Source: Biancaea sappan
Lineage: Eukaryota > Streptophyta > Magnoliopsida > Fabales > Fabaceae
Length of the DNA: 64,000 nucleotides
Assembly: GCA_037074585.1 (NCBI GenBank)
Contig: CM073491.1
Location: 69,733,501 to 69,797,500, forward strand
Reading direction: 5' to 3'
Part shown: piece after piece, positions 23,285 to 36,000 of the stretch
How positions within the stretch are numbered: the first letter of the stretch is position 1
Layout: every line of letters begins with the position of its first letter
Made by a program: the position numbers and the translations under genes
The notes under the pieces: model-generated
The model's database searches: none
Told to the model about the DNA's origin: nothing
The model's input: the letters and a program-made list of their open reading frames with translations, nothing else

Positions 23285-23605
23285 GGTGCACAGTTACATC
23301 GTATTAAGTGTGTAACGGTTACGTTACATTAAGTAGGTGTAACAATTATGGTTATGACATTCAAAAGTGGTGTACAGTTACATCACATTAAATGTTACAC
23401 ATTTAATGTGATGTAACTGTACACTTGTGTAACATTTACGTTACATTAAGTGTATAACGGTTACATTACATTAAGTAGGTGTAATAATTTCAATTATGAC
23501 ATCAAAAAGTGGTGCACGGTTACGTCATATTAAGTGTGTAATGATTACGTTACATTAAGTGTGTAACGATTACGTTACATTAAGTATTAAGTAGGTATAA
23601 TAGTT
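23285..23605. repeat. TAACGTTACATTAAG minisatellite with long palindrome
   Basis: Repeated, partly inverted copies of GTGTAACGGTTACGTTACATT-like units alternate with GTGGTGCACAGTTACAT units. Inside lies a perfect inverted repeat at 23370-23395 and 23399-23424 with a 3-nt spacer. Confidence 0.8.
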
Positions 23606-23783
23606 TCGATTATGACATCAATGGTCATTGATGACTATTTAACAAGAAAAGTGGTAATGACTTTCTGTTACAAAACTAAAATAAGTATTTATGATAATTG
23701 AACACTATATATAAGTCTTGAAGGTTCTCTTTCTGCTCTTTAGTCGGAATACACATACACCATCTATTGAATATTGCTCTTTG

Positions 23784-23826
23784 TGCACGCACGCGCGCGC
23801 GCGCGCGCACACACACACACACACAC
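23784..23826. repeat. Alternating GC/CA tract
   Basis: (CACG)(CG)n followed by (CA)n, over 40 bases of uninterrupted purine-pyrimidine alternation, a sequence type able to adopt Z-DNA. Confidence 0.9.
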
Positions 23827-23829
23827 AGA

Positions 23830-25109
23830 GCATTTTTGTAATTCAGGTCAAATGACATGACGGATGATATGTGTTATGTAAACTGCTTAGTTAGCATTTT
23901 TCTTTAGTATCGTTGACGGTGTTAAAAAAATGACATATTTGAAAAAAATAAAATAAAACATATGGGACATATCTGACCTAAAAAAATATAAGGACATAAA
24001 TAAAAATTGGTGTAAACATTAGGGACATGAAATATACTTTTGTTTTTAATTTTCAAGTTTTTCTTTAATATTGTTCTCATATTAAATGTATTAAAAGATA
24101 AATAATGGAGATAAATTCTATGATCTAACCTTAAGCCAAAGTTGCCATTATGTCTATTATTCCATTAAAACGCAGCATGATATAACACTAGTGAAAACAT
24201 AATGGCATTCTTTTTGAACGTCTGAAACGAGAAACTTTGAAAAATTAAATTGAAATAAATTATTACTCTATGTTATAAGTAAATACATTTTTTAAAAATC
24301 AATTTTTGTCATACAAAAGTTTTAACATACATACGTTCCTTGTTTATTTTTTTCTTGGATAAAAGGCTCTTGGCCCAAAGTTAGGGTTGATCAAACCAAT
24401 GCAATTTCTAAAATTCTCATCCATAAACAAGCTTCAATCAACCAAGAATCCAAGGGGAAAGGCTTAGAAACATATCCCACCTCATAAAAACAATGATTTA
24501 CCCAACATATTTGTTTAGGTTTTCACAGTTCTAAAATTGGGAGGAAGAAAGGGGAAAATCAAGCCATACCTCAATCAATTACTTCTCCAGCGTAGTAGAG
24601 GATCACTGGAGCCAAAATCTTGAATCCTAAATCCTAAATTCAAAAGTTCAAAAATCACCTTAAGGTCCCTTGGGCGGTTGGAAAATGGTAGGAAGTGAGG
24701 GACTTGTGAGAAAATGATGAGGAGTGGCGCAAGGTTTCATGAGGAAGAGGTGGTGGTAGCTAAAAATATGAAGGAGGGGCAACATGGTAATTTTCATCAT
24801 CTAAATTTAACTACAAAGCACAATATTTATCATATAAAACTCCCAAAGGGTAACACATTTCCAAGATCATCTGATACAAACACAGACCAAAAATAGAATT
24901 TATTCTCATGATTAACCACCAATTTTCTTATTTGATTTACTTAGGTTCTTCCCACACTATTAACTATTCTTTATTCACATTAAAATATCAATTTATCCAA
25001 AGATAAAATTCACAATTATTATAGTGAATATCCTGTTGGTTGCGTGGTGTGCTTAAGTCGATAAAAAACACCTTCAACACATTCTTCTAATTAATGTGAG
25101 GCTTCAACA

Positions 25110-25140
<31 letters not shown>

Positions 25141-25610
25141 GTAAAGAACGGATATCGAAAAAACATATTTTCAGTATTTTTGTAAATTTGAATACTATCT
25201 ATCTATCTATCTAGTGTAATAAAATTGAAGGAGAAGGAATTTCTGTTCAGCTAAATATACTATCCTTATCATCAAATAAAATATGAAAAAAATCAGATAA
25301 ATGTTTGGAAGTGCATTACAATATGATGTATCACATCTATATATCATTATTCCAAGCAGCTTTTCCTTTTAAGTTTTTAAATTATTAATAATGACATTTT
25401 TAAAATTTAAAGAATAATCCATGCCTTCCTTTTGATAAGTTACGTAGATTCTATATTCTTTTGCTTTTCTTCTCTCTGTCTTACTCCATTATTGTTTATT
25501 AGAATAATCTTTAAATTGATTGTCTCTATCTTTTGTAACTTTGTTCATTTTAGTAATATATTTACTCAATATAGTAACAAAGGTTCCATTTAATCCATAT
25601 TAAAATTGAA
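23830..25610. other. Intergenic, decayed repeat sequence
   Basis: It holds a MULE-like end near 23880-24050, an LTR-like stretch at about 24360-24900 (CTCATCCATAAACAAGCTTC and neighbours, on the minus strand) without clear ends, an (ATT)n run at 25110-25138 and a (CTAT)n run near 25195-25215. No gene seen. Confidence 0.4.
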
Positions 25611-25611
25611 T

Positions 25612-27323
25612 GGTTAAATAGTAATTTTGATCTATATACTTTCACTCAAACTTGACTTTTGTCCCTATAATTTTAAAACTTGGAATGTAGTCCCTATGAT
25701 TTTTGAAGTCACAGAAAATGGTCCCTGTAGGCGACATTGGGAACCCGATCCAGTGCTTGGCATTTAGTAATGATTAAAATCGTTGCCAAAAAAATTTTAA
25801 CAACGATTTTAAAACCGTTGTTAAAAGTTTTTAAAAAATAAAAAATTATAATTTTAACAACAGTTTTAACCTTTTAGCAACGATTGTTGCTAGTTTATTG
25901 TCAATTTTTCTTGGTGTGACGCTAACTAAGCATCTCATTTAGCATGAGTTTTTCACGTTAGCAGCAATGTAAATGTTACTTGCCACATCATCACATAAGT
26001 CAGTATTTTTTTTTTGTAATGTTAGAATCATGGGGCTCAACCATGTATCTGATTCAAACGTGCAAATAAGAGAAATTGAGGCTTAAACAAGAATCTACAA
26101 AACAAATGGAGAAAATGAGCTTGTTCAAAAAGCAACTCTTGAGCCTGAAACTCAAAAGAGTAATTGAGGCTTGAACAAGAATCTACAAACAAATGGAAAA
26201 AAAAGAGCTTGCTCAAAAAAACAACTCTCGAACCCAAAACTCAAATCAAAGTCATAAGCTCCATTTGCCACGCTTCCTTCAATGTCCAAACCAACATAGA
26301 TTTGGAAAATACAGAGATCCACGAAACAAATAAAGGAGACTGGAAAACAGAGGTGGGTGATTTGGTCAAAAGGGTGATTATAGTGCTCAAGCCGTGAATC
26401 AGAGTGGCTATGCTGGTGACGGACAATAGAAATCAGAGAATATGGGGCTTGATGTTAAGCATGAAGGAGAGAAGATTAAAAAATAAAAAAATCCAGGCTA
26501 AAGCCACTTCCCTCTTTGGCTTTTGGCCAAAGAGGCTCCATGACTTGTCCATAACTATTGGATGGCTGTGGACATGCCACATAGCTAAGGAGGGGGTCTG
26601 CATCCATAGCTATTGTCATAATTGGATTGGATCCATCGGTTCAACCGATTGGACTAAGAACTGTCCAGGGGATCGGTTTGGAATAACTTCTAAAATCAGT
26701 AAGTGATCAAACAGACTAAGAACTAGTCGAATCATTGAAATGGATAAAAATCGATATTAAATGAACTAGTTAAACAGGTCCACTTAAAAATTTTTTTATT
26801 TTTATTTTTATTTTTACTTATTCTATAATAAGGTAATAGAAAAATTAATATTATATATAAATCAATTTTAGTGAAGATATCAATATATTGATATTTTATA
26901 AATTTGATATAAACAAATATTATATTAATTAATAATATTTTTTTGTTATTTGGTCAATTTTTGTTGTGAAATTTTGATTTTAAATATTATTTTGTGTAAT
27001 TTAATATGAAATCTTTATTTTTTATTGAATTTTGTAAATTTATATTTATACTATTTAATTTTATATATTATTTTTTAATATTTTAAAATATACTCAATTA
27101 ATTATAATTTAACTATTAATAATTGAATCGGTATATTTATCAATTCAGTGAAAAGTGTGACTTTTACAACCTTAATAAAGATTAATGTTTGACTAATCGA
27201 AATTGATGGTAGGAACTGCTTTCTGTCACTTTTAAAACTCTAGGATCTAATCCCAAGTCTTAAAATGATAGAGCCCAAAGTCAGTTTGGATAAAAGTATA
27301 AGGACGAAAAATACTATCTAACC
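25612..27323. mobile_element. TIR element, about 1.7 kb, MULE-like
   Basis: About 110 bases at 25612-25730 match the reverse complement of 27205-27323, including GTCCTATA-type blocks and ACTTGG. Inside are TAACAACGATTTTAAAACCG-type repeats (25780-25900), a tandem duplication of about 120 bases (26060-26150 and 26170-26250), a 26240-26500 segment that could be captured transcript sequence of unknown origin, and a GGTTCAACCGATT-rich nested repeat from 26630. No transposase is present, so it is non-autonomous. Confidence 0.55.
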
Positions 27324-27329
27324 AAATTG

Positions 27330-28300
27330 AATTCGTGGCCATAATTTTAAGGCACTTTTTCTTTTATTTAACACTTCCTAGGATCTATATATGTATAGTT
27401 TTTTTAAGCATCTAAAAATATATTTATTATATATTTGGATATAAAAATATAAAAATTAAATTTTATGTTTCATACATGTCATAAGAAATATGGGAATAAT
27501 ATTTTTTTTGGAAAAATATTTTTCAAATATAAAAATTTAAAATTTTTATGAATAAATTTTTGTGAAAAAAAATTTTAAATCTCTTACCCAACTATCAAGA
27601 TTTTCATTTTTAGTGAGCATTATTCTGAAGTAGTTATTTAAATAATAAAAGGCAAGATTATAAATAAGTTAGCTTGACCAAAACAAATATTCCAAAGTAC
27701 TAGATTATGGCTGTTTTGGAAATCGGTAAAAGTAGTGTTTGGTAAAAATCCAATTACAGTCATTTCCAAAAGTATAATTGACCAATAAAGTATTTAATAA
27801 TAATTTTTGAAAATTTTTGTGATTGTATAAAATGAGATCGGGGGGTATATGTTAACACCTTTTTTTTTATGGTAACACTTTTTATTTTTCTTTTTTTAAT
27901 ACTGAATTTTGTTGAAGTTACATTGAAATATATAAATAATGCCGGAACAAGTACTATAAAGAAAGATTTAATTAAACATAAATTTATAATTCGTATGTCA
28001 TAAGAAGTAGTCAATACGGCATTGTTTACAATCTTGTCTAATGTCTATACATTGAATATTTCATTTTCTATATTCAAATTACATTATGATGTACGTGTTT
28101 TTAATTTTTTTTTTTTGGATACAACGTGCTATAGATTTAAGATCTATCTAGGAATTGGCTCAGATATTCTTCCTATATAAAATTATAAATATAAATTAAG
28201 CTTCATGATTTTTTTTCTTTCCCTTTTTGGTCATTAATCTTTATCTTTCCATTATATTTTTTCAAATAATCTCCAAAATTTGGATCAATTATATATAATA
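27330..28300. other. AT-rich intergenic DNA
   Basis: No gene, no clear repeat ends; long A and T runs. Confidence 0.4.
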
Positions 28301-28301
28301 A

Positions 28302-28333
28302 CTAGTGTTATGACTCGTGTGATGCACATGTAA
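28302..28333 (-). promoter_or_regulatory. Helitron 3' terminus (hairpin + CTAG)
   Basis: A minus-strand counterpart of 11736-11763, with a weaker stem (CATGTG ATC with CACACG) and the CTRR end CTAG. The following T on the minus strand is the expected host base. Confidence 0.7.
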
Positions 28334-28659
28334 TTTGCAACTCTAAAAATATTCGTAACTTATATAAATAATAATAATTGATTGACAGCAAACATATAAT
28401 GATTAGTATAAGAGATAAATATTTTAAAATATCTACATCTAATGTGAATAAAAAAATTAAATTATCCAAATAACAAAAATATTTCTTCAATGCAAATACA
28501 ACTTCAATGTTTTTCAAATACCATGTCCTTAACTTGAAAAGAAGGAAATAAAATTAAAAAAAATTAACAAATAATATAAAATAACTTTGAATCAATATAA
28601 TAATATTATAAAACCATATAAAGTTTACTTACAACTAATAAATATTTTTGAAAATTTCT

Positions 28660-28790
28660 TTATACATTACATTTGTATTACTTGAATTGGCATTCCATCT
28701 TTATCGAGTATAAAAATCTCCAATCCCTTTATACTCTTTACTCTAAAGATGACAATATAAAGTTGAATATAACTAAAGACTAGAGTTATT
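28660..28790 (-). pseudogene. Helitron Pif1-type helicase, C-terminal end only
   Basis: The minus strand reads LVFSYIQLYIVIFRVKSIKG and on to LEIFILDKDGMPIQVIQM-stop. This corresponds to the end of Helitron helicases, whose last motif has the form SHGQLYVAxSRVxSxxGLKILI. Gly-Gln has become Ile-Gln and Ala-Ser became Ile-Phe, so it is inactive even apart from truncation. It lies about 380 bases from the element's 3' end, as expected for a gene that ends near the terminus. Confidence 0.75.
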
Positions 28791-28924
28791 AATTTATATT
28801 ATTATTTATTTAATTACTGAAATTCATTTAATGCTTTTGATGTGATTAATTTAATATTATTGAATTTCAATTGTAATTCAGTTTAATGTATTTGACCGTG
28901 TAATTTGAAATTAAATATATTTGA

Positions 28925-29165
28925 AAATAATAAAAAAATTATTATGTTAATAAGTAGATGAAAATGTTAATTTAAGTAGATTTTTCATTTTAAAAATTTA
29001 AATTTAAATTATAATGCATTATAATTTGAAAAAAAATACAAGTATACAAATTAGATATGTTATTACAATATTATACTTTATATTGTGAAAGATATATTAT
29101 AAAATTATATACTAAAATTATGTTGTAACGATTTATAACAATTTATATTTATAAAATTTATATTA
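28925..29165. repeat. AT-rich block shared with 21190-21490 (inverted)
   Basis: Aligns over some 240 bases with the reverse complement of 21240-21490, with small gaps. This links the two Helitron copies. Confidence 0.75.
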
Positions 29166-29264
29166 TGAGCTAAATAGTCAACTATATATATTAATAATAT
29201 TATATAGATTCTTGAAATTACAAAATATTAAAATTATTCTGAAATCTGCTTGAAGATTTCTTAT

Positions 29265-29911
29265 TAATTTCATACCATGACTACGAAATAAACTCTCTTA
29301 CGATGGATTATGAGCTTGTCTCTTAACTAGAGATTTCTCAAATTCCTTCGTGGGAGGCCCTAATCAATCACAAAGTCCCAATATGTAAAAATGATTGTTG
29401 CAGATACCAAGAATACCTAGGCAAGCACTTTCCAATTTATTCTATTGCATTGCATCTTTCTCTTCGAATAGACGCCTGAGACATTAATAAGAGAAGGATG
29501 ATGGTAACTAGTAATTAGGATGCAAGGAAGCATGAACATTGGCATTGTAATACTGAAGTGTTCATGTGTGATACCAAGTGTTGTGCTATATCTGGTAAAA
29601 GCATTCAACATGTACAAGTTCTTTTTAAAGTGTCTTTACTTTGTAGTTTGGAATTCAAAGTTATATCTTAAGCAAAATCAGGAAATTTAACTCCTTCATA
29701 ATTGTTTGAGACTTGAAAGAGTGGGAATTCCAAAAAAAAAAAAGAAAAAAAAGAGTTTTGGTACCTGAAAAAAATGACACCAGTAGAGAATCACAACAAT
29801 GAAGGAAAATGTATTTATTACGCTGCTTGTGTTGCAAGTGTTTTGTCTGTGTTTGAAATCTTCCCATCCATAGTAACAAATGTAAAACTCAAAATTTCTT
29901 AAGGCCTGCAC
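29265..29911 (-). pseudogene. PHO1-like (EXS domain) gene fragment
   Basis: The first exon, 29911-29765 (49 codons, open), is bounded by AG before and GTACC after. It reads VQALRNFEFYICYYGWEDF then KHRQNTCNTSSVINTFSFIV: the EXS-domain core of PHO1/XPR1-type phosphate exporters, membrane proteins that load phosphate into the xylem. After an intron-like gap, LRRLFEEKDAMQ (about 29481-29446) is followed directly by NWKVLA and FTYWDFVID ... LRDKLIIHRKRVYFVVMV (to about 29265), with stops and frameshifts. Some sequence between these blocks is deleted and the acceptor before LRRLF is lost. Position between the two ends of a Helitron suggests capture from a cellular PHO1 gene, introns included. No protein function is expected. 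Confidence 0.82.
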
Positions 29912-30109
29912 CTGCATGCATAAAAAGGATCATTATATTAGAAATTTGTGAGGGACAAAAAACATCAAGAGAAATAAATTAGATGTGTAAAGTTCATTGT
30001 ATAATATCACTTCTGTTTTTTTACAAGCATGGCTAGCAAATTGATTTGTCAAGGCATTAATCAAAAATATATAATCCATTGAAATATAATATGCAATAAG
30101 TTAATTCAA

Positions 30110-30569
30110 AAAGTTTACCTAATTTACTAATTATTTAGCAATTATATAGCAATCTACCATAATTTTTTCAAATTCATTTAATGTGATGTAATTAATTTTT
30201 TAAATTTATTAATTTACCTAATTTATTCATTTAAGTTTATTCTATAGTACATAATTTAATGACATACCTAATATTTATTAATTTACTTAATTTATTCATT
30301 TAAATTTTTTCTATTGTATATAATAAATGCTGATTTACCAAATGACAACATAATATATTTCAATTGGAAAGTTTACCTAATTTGCCAATCATATAGCAAT
30401 TATATAACAATTTACCCTAATTCTTTTAAATTTATTTAATATGTGGTTAAATTTTCAAATTTATTAATTTACCTAGCTTATTCACTTAAATTTATTTGAT
30501 TATACATAATTTAATTATCTATCGATAATTAATGTATTAGAATTTAATTGTTTTAATCTATTATATAGA
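30110..30569 (-). repeat. Helitron 5' subterminal AT-rich repeats
   Basis: Repeated ATTTATTAATTTACCTAATTTATTC blocks, shared with 14160-14400, running up to the presumed 5' TC end. Either GA at 30568-30569 or GA at 30572-30573 could be that end. Confidence 0.5.
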
Positions 30570-30759
30570 TAGATATTTCAATATTACCATAAAAATAGAA
30601 GATCAAACGAAAAATGTTGCATTTACTTCTAAAACTAAACGACATTGATGACAGCGCATCAAAATAATATATAAATACAAGTGGTTTGATGTCTTATAAA
30701 GTACATCTCAAATTTTTAAATATAATTACTAAACAATTTTCAATATAGAATCAAATTAT

Positions 30760-31090
30760 ACTAATTTTTATAGAGTACGTTACTAATTTAGTTCTAAAAT
30801 ATTGTTATATTATTTTATCAATTTAGTTATTAAAAAATTGAGTGTCTCAATTTAGTCTATAAAATATTATATATGTCTTGTTTTGGTATTTTTTGTAACT
30901 AAATCTAAAAATTTATTATTGTCAAAATTTTAAAATTTTTATTACTAAAAGTCATTTTAATAGACAAAAGATAAAATTGAGGTCAACATAATCATTTAAA
31001 AACTAAATAAAAATACTTGATTTTTAAGAAATCAAATTGAGGCAGTTGTAATTTTTTTGGGACTAAATTAATAATTTATTATTTTTTATA
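30760..31090. mobile_element. Small TIR element
   Basis: The ends carry ATTTAGTTCTAAAATATTG and its inverted relative near 31050-31085 (GGGACTAAATTAATAA). The same kind of element is at 56335-56632. Confidence 0.45.
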
Positions 31091-31099
31091 TTTTAAAAA

Positions 31100-32580
31100 T
31101 TAGTGGGATTTTCGCTTACACTTTAATTTGTCTTCATTATTTTATTTAAGTGTTAATATATGCTTTGAGGACCAATGATTAAAAAAAATTCAAAATCATA
31201 TATAATAATATGGACAATTTAATAATTTACATAAATAAAATATTTATTTTAGTTATTTACTTTAAAAAAGTGTGACTCATTTCTATCATGGCAAAATGAG
31301 AAAAACGAAAACAAAAAACCTTAAATGTGGGGTTCCTTTTTATGTAATTGTTTAAAGAAATTGAAAAAAATATTAACCATTGACTATGTCTGCAAACAAA
31401 CTGTACTAATTATTTTAATTTAAATATTAATTTTGATGAAATCAGCATGTGCACTTGAAACTATATAAAAATAGAAAGGCTAACAAACCCTTACCGCACA
31501 ACGAAAACAAACAGCTAAGGCTGCTAAACTTTTACATTCTTATGTCATTCACAATTTGACCCACTTTATGTTTGAAATTTTCATGTTTGACCTCTAAATA
31601 TGACTTATACATTATTATACTATTTTGTAAACTCTTTTATATAGTTATATTAATCTTTTACTCATTTGATTTACATAATTTTATATGGATAACCCTCTAT
31701 TTCCCCAAAAAAAGAAAAAAGATGTACTCATGGTTTTGATATTAATTTTTAATTATTTGATTGTAAAATATTATTTTGTGTGTGTTTTGTTTTTAAGAAT
31801 GCTTTATTTTATAAAATAGTTTTAGAATTTATTAAAATTTAAAAACGTGAGTGTTTTATATTGATCAAAGACATATTTAATATTTGTCATTAAGAATATT
31901 TTGATTAAAATAAGTTTAATCGTTAATTATTTTTTGCCAAAAAGAAAGCAAGCGTAGCGCTTTTTTTTTTTTAAATATCCTCTTAATTATATAAACAGTA
32001 AAAAATTTATTTCTATAATATGTTATTTATATAAAAATAAGTCCTCTTAATTTACTTCTTCAAATATTTTCTTCTAATTTAACTGGTTCTGTTGGTAAAA
32101 AAAAAATGATAACCCACTTCATCATTAACTGATGATAGAATTTCATTGGGTGTCTCCAACTTTTAAAATGATAGTAATTTGCATTAGAACTAAATGCATT
32201 AATGAGTCATAAATACTTTTTAAATAAACTATCTTGGTTAAAAATAATTTAGAAAATAAATTGAAAGATTTTTTTTTAAAAGACAAAAATAAGAAACAAA
32301 TTCGTTTTTAAGAATTAAACCATTAATTTTTGAACAAATTACACTACTATCTCTTAAAGTTTAGCTAAATTATTCTTATAATTTTTTAATTTTAAATAGT
32401 ACACTTAACTTCCTTTAATTTATTTTGTTGTCATTGAGATTAACTTTTTAAGTAACATGTGTCTCTCTCAAAATCTCTCAAAAGAGTTTTAAGTGTAATT
32501 TAACAAAATTATAGGGTAGTTTAATGTAATTTACCCTTACTTTTTGTTTTTGTAAAATTTACGATTTTGATACTAAAATA
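31100..32580. other. AT-rich sequence upstream of the RRM gene
   Basis: No gene seen. The last few hundred bases must include the promoter of the downstream gene, but I see no single convincing TATA box. Confidence 0.4.
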
Positions 32581-32734
32581 AAACTAAAAATTGTTAAACG
32601 GAAAGGAACAAAAGCTTCCCAAATTTGACGTCTGCTATTCTCTCTCCCTTCGGATTGAGACTGAGACCGAAGCCGCAATAGCCAAAGCCAAAACAAACTG
32701 TTCGCTATTCCAAATATCACCTCCGCTACTTCAT

Positions 32735-32736
32735 CT

Positions 32737-32773
<37 letters not shown>

Positions 32774-32775
32774 AC
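32735..32775. repeat. (CT)n(CA)n microsatellite in 5' leader
   Basis: CT repeats run into CA repeats just upstream of the RRM gene start. Such pyrimidine tracts are common in plant 5' leaders. Short frames read across it are artefacts. Confidence 0.85.
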
Positions 32776-33095
32776 TAACGCAACCATACTCTTCCTCTCT
32801 CGGTGTCTGATAATTCATTCCAAAACCCTAACTCTCTTTCCTTTTTCTGTGTACCGAATTTGCCTTTATTTGAGCTTCCGTTAAATGAGAATCTGTGCAT
32901 AGGCATTTTTCCATCGGGGGATAATAATCTGATCACATTTCTATCTCTGTAAATTCTAGAGATTCTTTACCGGGTGTTAAGGAATAAGCAAATCTGTTCA
33001 ATTTGTTGAATTCTTTTTCCTTTCTTGTTTTGAAGATATCTTCTCAGAGTTTAAATATTGTGTAATTATTTTTGCGGCTCTTGGGTTTTGATTCT

Positions 33096-36000
33096 ATGGC
33101 TGCGGTTGCTGAGATTTCCATCGACGCAGCAGCTTCTAACAAATTGGACTCAAAACCCAAGTCCGAGTCCGAATTCAATGTGCAGAAGCTCGTCGACATG
33201 TTCACAAAGTTGAATCCTTTGGCGAAGGAGTTTTTCCCTTCAAAATACTCTCATCATGATCATCTTCATCAGAGCTATCGTCAGCTCTCACCCAACGATT
33301 TTCTTGTCAACAATAAGGCCTCAGCTGATGATAATCACCCAAACAACCGAAGGGTATTTTTTTTTTTTCTTCGATCTCTCATTTTGTTAGTTTCTGGGAT
33401 TTTACTCCTCTTCTTCTTCTATTGATTAACTGTTTATGCTATTTTGAGGGACGGGTTTTAGTTAATTCTTCTATTTATATGGGTTGTGTTTGGATAGCTG
33501 GGAAATGGGAAATCTTGACGCCTCATCGATTTTATTGCGACTTAAACTCAAATATATGTAGCTAAATATAGTAGTTGAGGTTCTTAGGCTTTTTCTATGT
33601 CGATTTCATATCCTAGTTGTAATACGATGCACTTCGATTATGAAATTGAAGAGTAGCTTGATTTGAATTGAGTCTCCGCAGTCTTTGATTATGCTTCTGC
33701 GTGTGAAATTTGGGTTTTTCTTTTCCATGTTATATTTTTAGTGTTTCTAATGCATTGCATTTGCAGTTATTTTTTTTATGGGCTAACTTAAGTTTTTCCT
33801 TGAATGTGTATCCACTCGGATTAGGCTATGTTTTGAGGTAGGGTGTAGCTAAGTGCACATTTTATCATGATATGTTGATTCGTTATTTTTCTATTTATTT
33901 CACATTGATTGCGAAATGATTGTATAGCACTGATAGGCATATTTTCATTATAATTTATAACTATATTATGTAATCATTGCTCTTCCTGCTGAAAAGATAA
34001 AAGTGATGTTAGAGATAAAATTATCATGTGGAGGTCAATCCTGACAACATTGACCTTTTCCTTATTTACTGAATTTGTGCTTTTGTGATTTTGCAGAGAA
34101 GAAATAATTATAGCCAGGGGAAGAGAAGGTCAAATGGAAGAGTGCTGAAGGCTCAAAGAGAAGATAGCATCAGAAGAACAGTATATGTTTCTGACATAGA
34201 TCAGCATGTAAGGGAAAATGGCTTGATTAACTTATTCTCTGGATTATATAGTATGTGTTGCATTCATTCTGATTATAGAAATAGGTTAGGAAAAGGTATC
34301 ATTTTTGTCTTTGGAGTTTGACTCAAGTTTCAATTTCGTCTCGAATTTTTTTTGTGCCAATATTTTATTTATTTGAGCAGTCTCTTGTCTTGTGATAGGT
34401 TACTGAGGAGCGGCTCGCTGCCTTATTTACCAGTTGTGGACAAGTAAGTTATGAATCATAATTGATGAAATCTTAGTCACTCTCTCTGTCTATGTCTCTC
34501 TTTCAAATCAGGTCAATGTTAATGTAATGCTTAAATGGAAATTATCATTTATGTTTATCACTGCTAGGCAGTGCTAGCTTGTGGCAGCAGGAAATCATAA
34601 TGTTTTGTAGTTTTTTCCCTTTTATTTCCATGATTACCTATCTTTATCAAATTTTGATTTTTAAACTTTATTGCTGAAGATACTTTTTTATTTTTTATTT
34701 TTTTTTCTGCGTACTCCATTCCCATGTGCTAAGCTTCACTTACATCTTCCTATTCTGTAAGTTTTTCCCTCCATTACGTGCGTCATTATTACTCACATCT
34801 TATTTAGTCAGCTATGCAGAACGTAACATGCCTATCTCTCTAGCTCTTGTTTCATTTCATGCTTATTATTATTTTTTTTGTTGGATAGAATATTTCATGT
34901 TAAGTTTTTACCTTTTCATAGTGCTTCAGAGATGGTTTTTTACATTAATTTTTAACACTAGTTTATTATTAAGTTATACAATTATCTCAAAATCAAAATC
35001 TTACAAAACATAATTTGAACATTATTTAATGCTATGTATATTCACCCACTGAATATGTCTGCCTATGTGTTTTTGTGAGTTGTGATATTTGCTAGAAACC
35101 TCTTATCTCAAGTGTACAAAAGAATTTGTTCATCTGTTCATTCCTATGCCTCTGCAGTCCCTATTCCTTTCATTGGCTTTCTGAATCTCAGCATGATTAT
35201 CTTTTGATTTTACCCTATATAGTCAGCTTATTATGGTTGTGTAGAGAACCGTTTGCTCATCAGTGAAATGGGGTCATATATCATGTATTTTCAGTGGCAG
35301 TTGGCTGTCCTAATTAACATTTAATTGAGAGCAAACCCTTGTTTGATATACCAAATATCTCCACTCATAGCATTAGTACTAGTCACTTATCAGTATTTTT
35401 AAGAACTTATATAATGCAGTTTTGTTGTACATTATGACCTCCCTCCTTAGTGATCAAGAAGAATTAAATTCAAAAGATAGATGCTGTATTTGACATCTTT
35501 TTTTTTTTTTGAAGGTTATTGATTGCCGAATTTGTGGTGATCCACATTCAATTCTTCGTTTTGCATTTGTGGAGTTTGCAGATGAGCGTAAGTATTTGGC
35601 TTGCAAGTCTAATTGTCTTCCCCAGCTCCTCAAATAGACATGTGGACAAACATGCATAAAAATACCATTATTTTTTCTAATTTACATCATGCATTTTTCT
35701 TGGACTTTGTGTCTACAGATGGTGCAAGGGCAGCTTTAAACCTTGGTGGCACTGTGCTTGGCTACTATCCAGTCAGGGTCCTTCCGTCAAAAACTGCTAT
35801 CCTTCCTGTGAATCCTACATTCCTTCCTAGGGTATGAACAAAGCTATGGTCCTTTTGCTTGCCCATAAATTTATTTTGACTGAAAGGAATACCAGAAATT
35901 TTCAGGGTAGTATTTAGGGCTCTTGTTATGAAACAATATATCCGATTTGGTTTATCTTTGGTGTTTAGGGAAGGGCTGTTCCTATTTCACACTTAAAGAT

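Larger units (their letters stand above)
28302..30569 (-). mobile_element. Minus-strand Helitron with captured PHO1 exons
   Basis: The 3' end, read on the minus strand, is a short hairpin (GTGCATCAC region, 28313-28333) followed by AACACTAG at 28302 and host T. The terminal 80 bases match the 11680-11763 terminus. The 5' end is TCTATATAATAGATT at about 30569 with host A before it, and the adjoining AT-rich region is shared with 14160-14405. In order from 5' to 3' it carries AT-rich repeats, PHO1-like exons (29911-29265), sequence shared with the plus-strand Helitron (29165-28925), and the last codons of the helicase (28777-28680). The size is about 2.27 kb. Rep and most of the helicase are absent, so it is non-autonomous. 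Confidence 0.7.

Noticed and set aside
23285..23605. CRISPR-like spaced repeats
   Set aside because: The units are irregular, partly inverted and without constant-length unique spacers, in plant nuclear DNA; it is a minisatellite.
33072..33095. Upstream extension of the RRM protein start
   Set aside because: It would need a TTG start; the first ATG in frame at 33096 gives the usual N-terminus.
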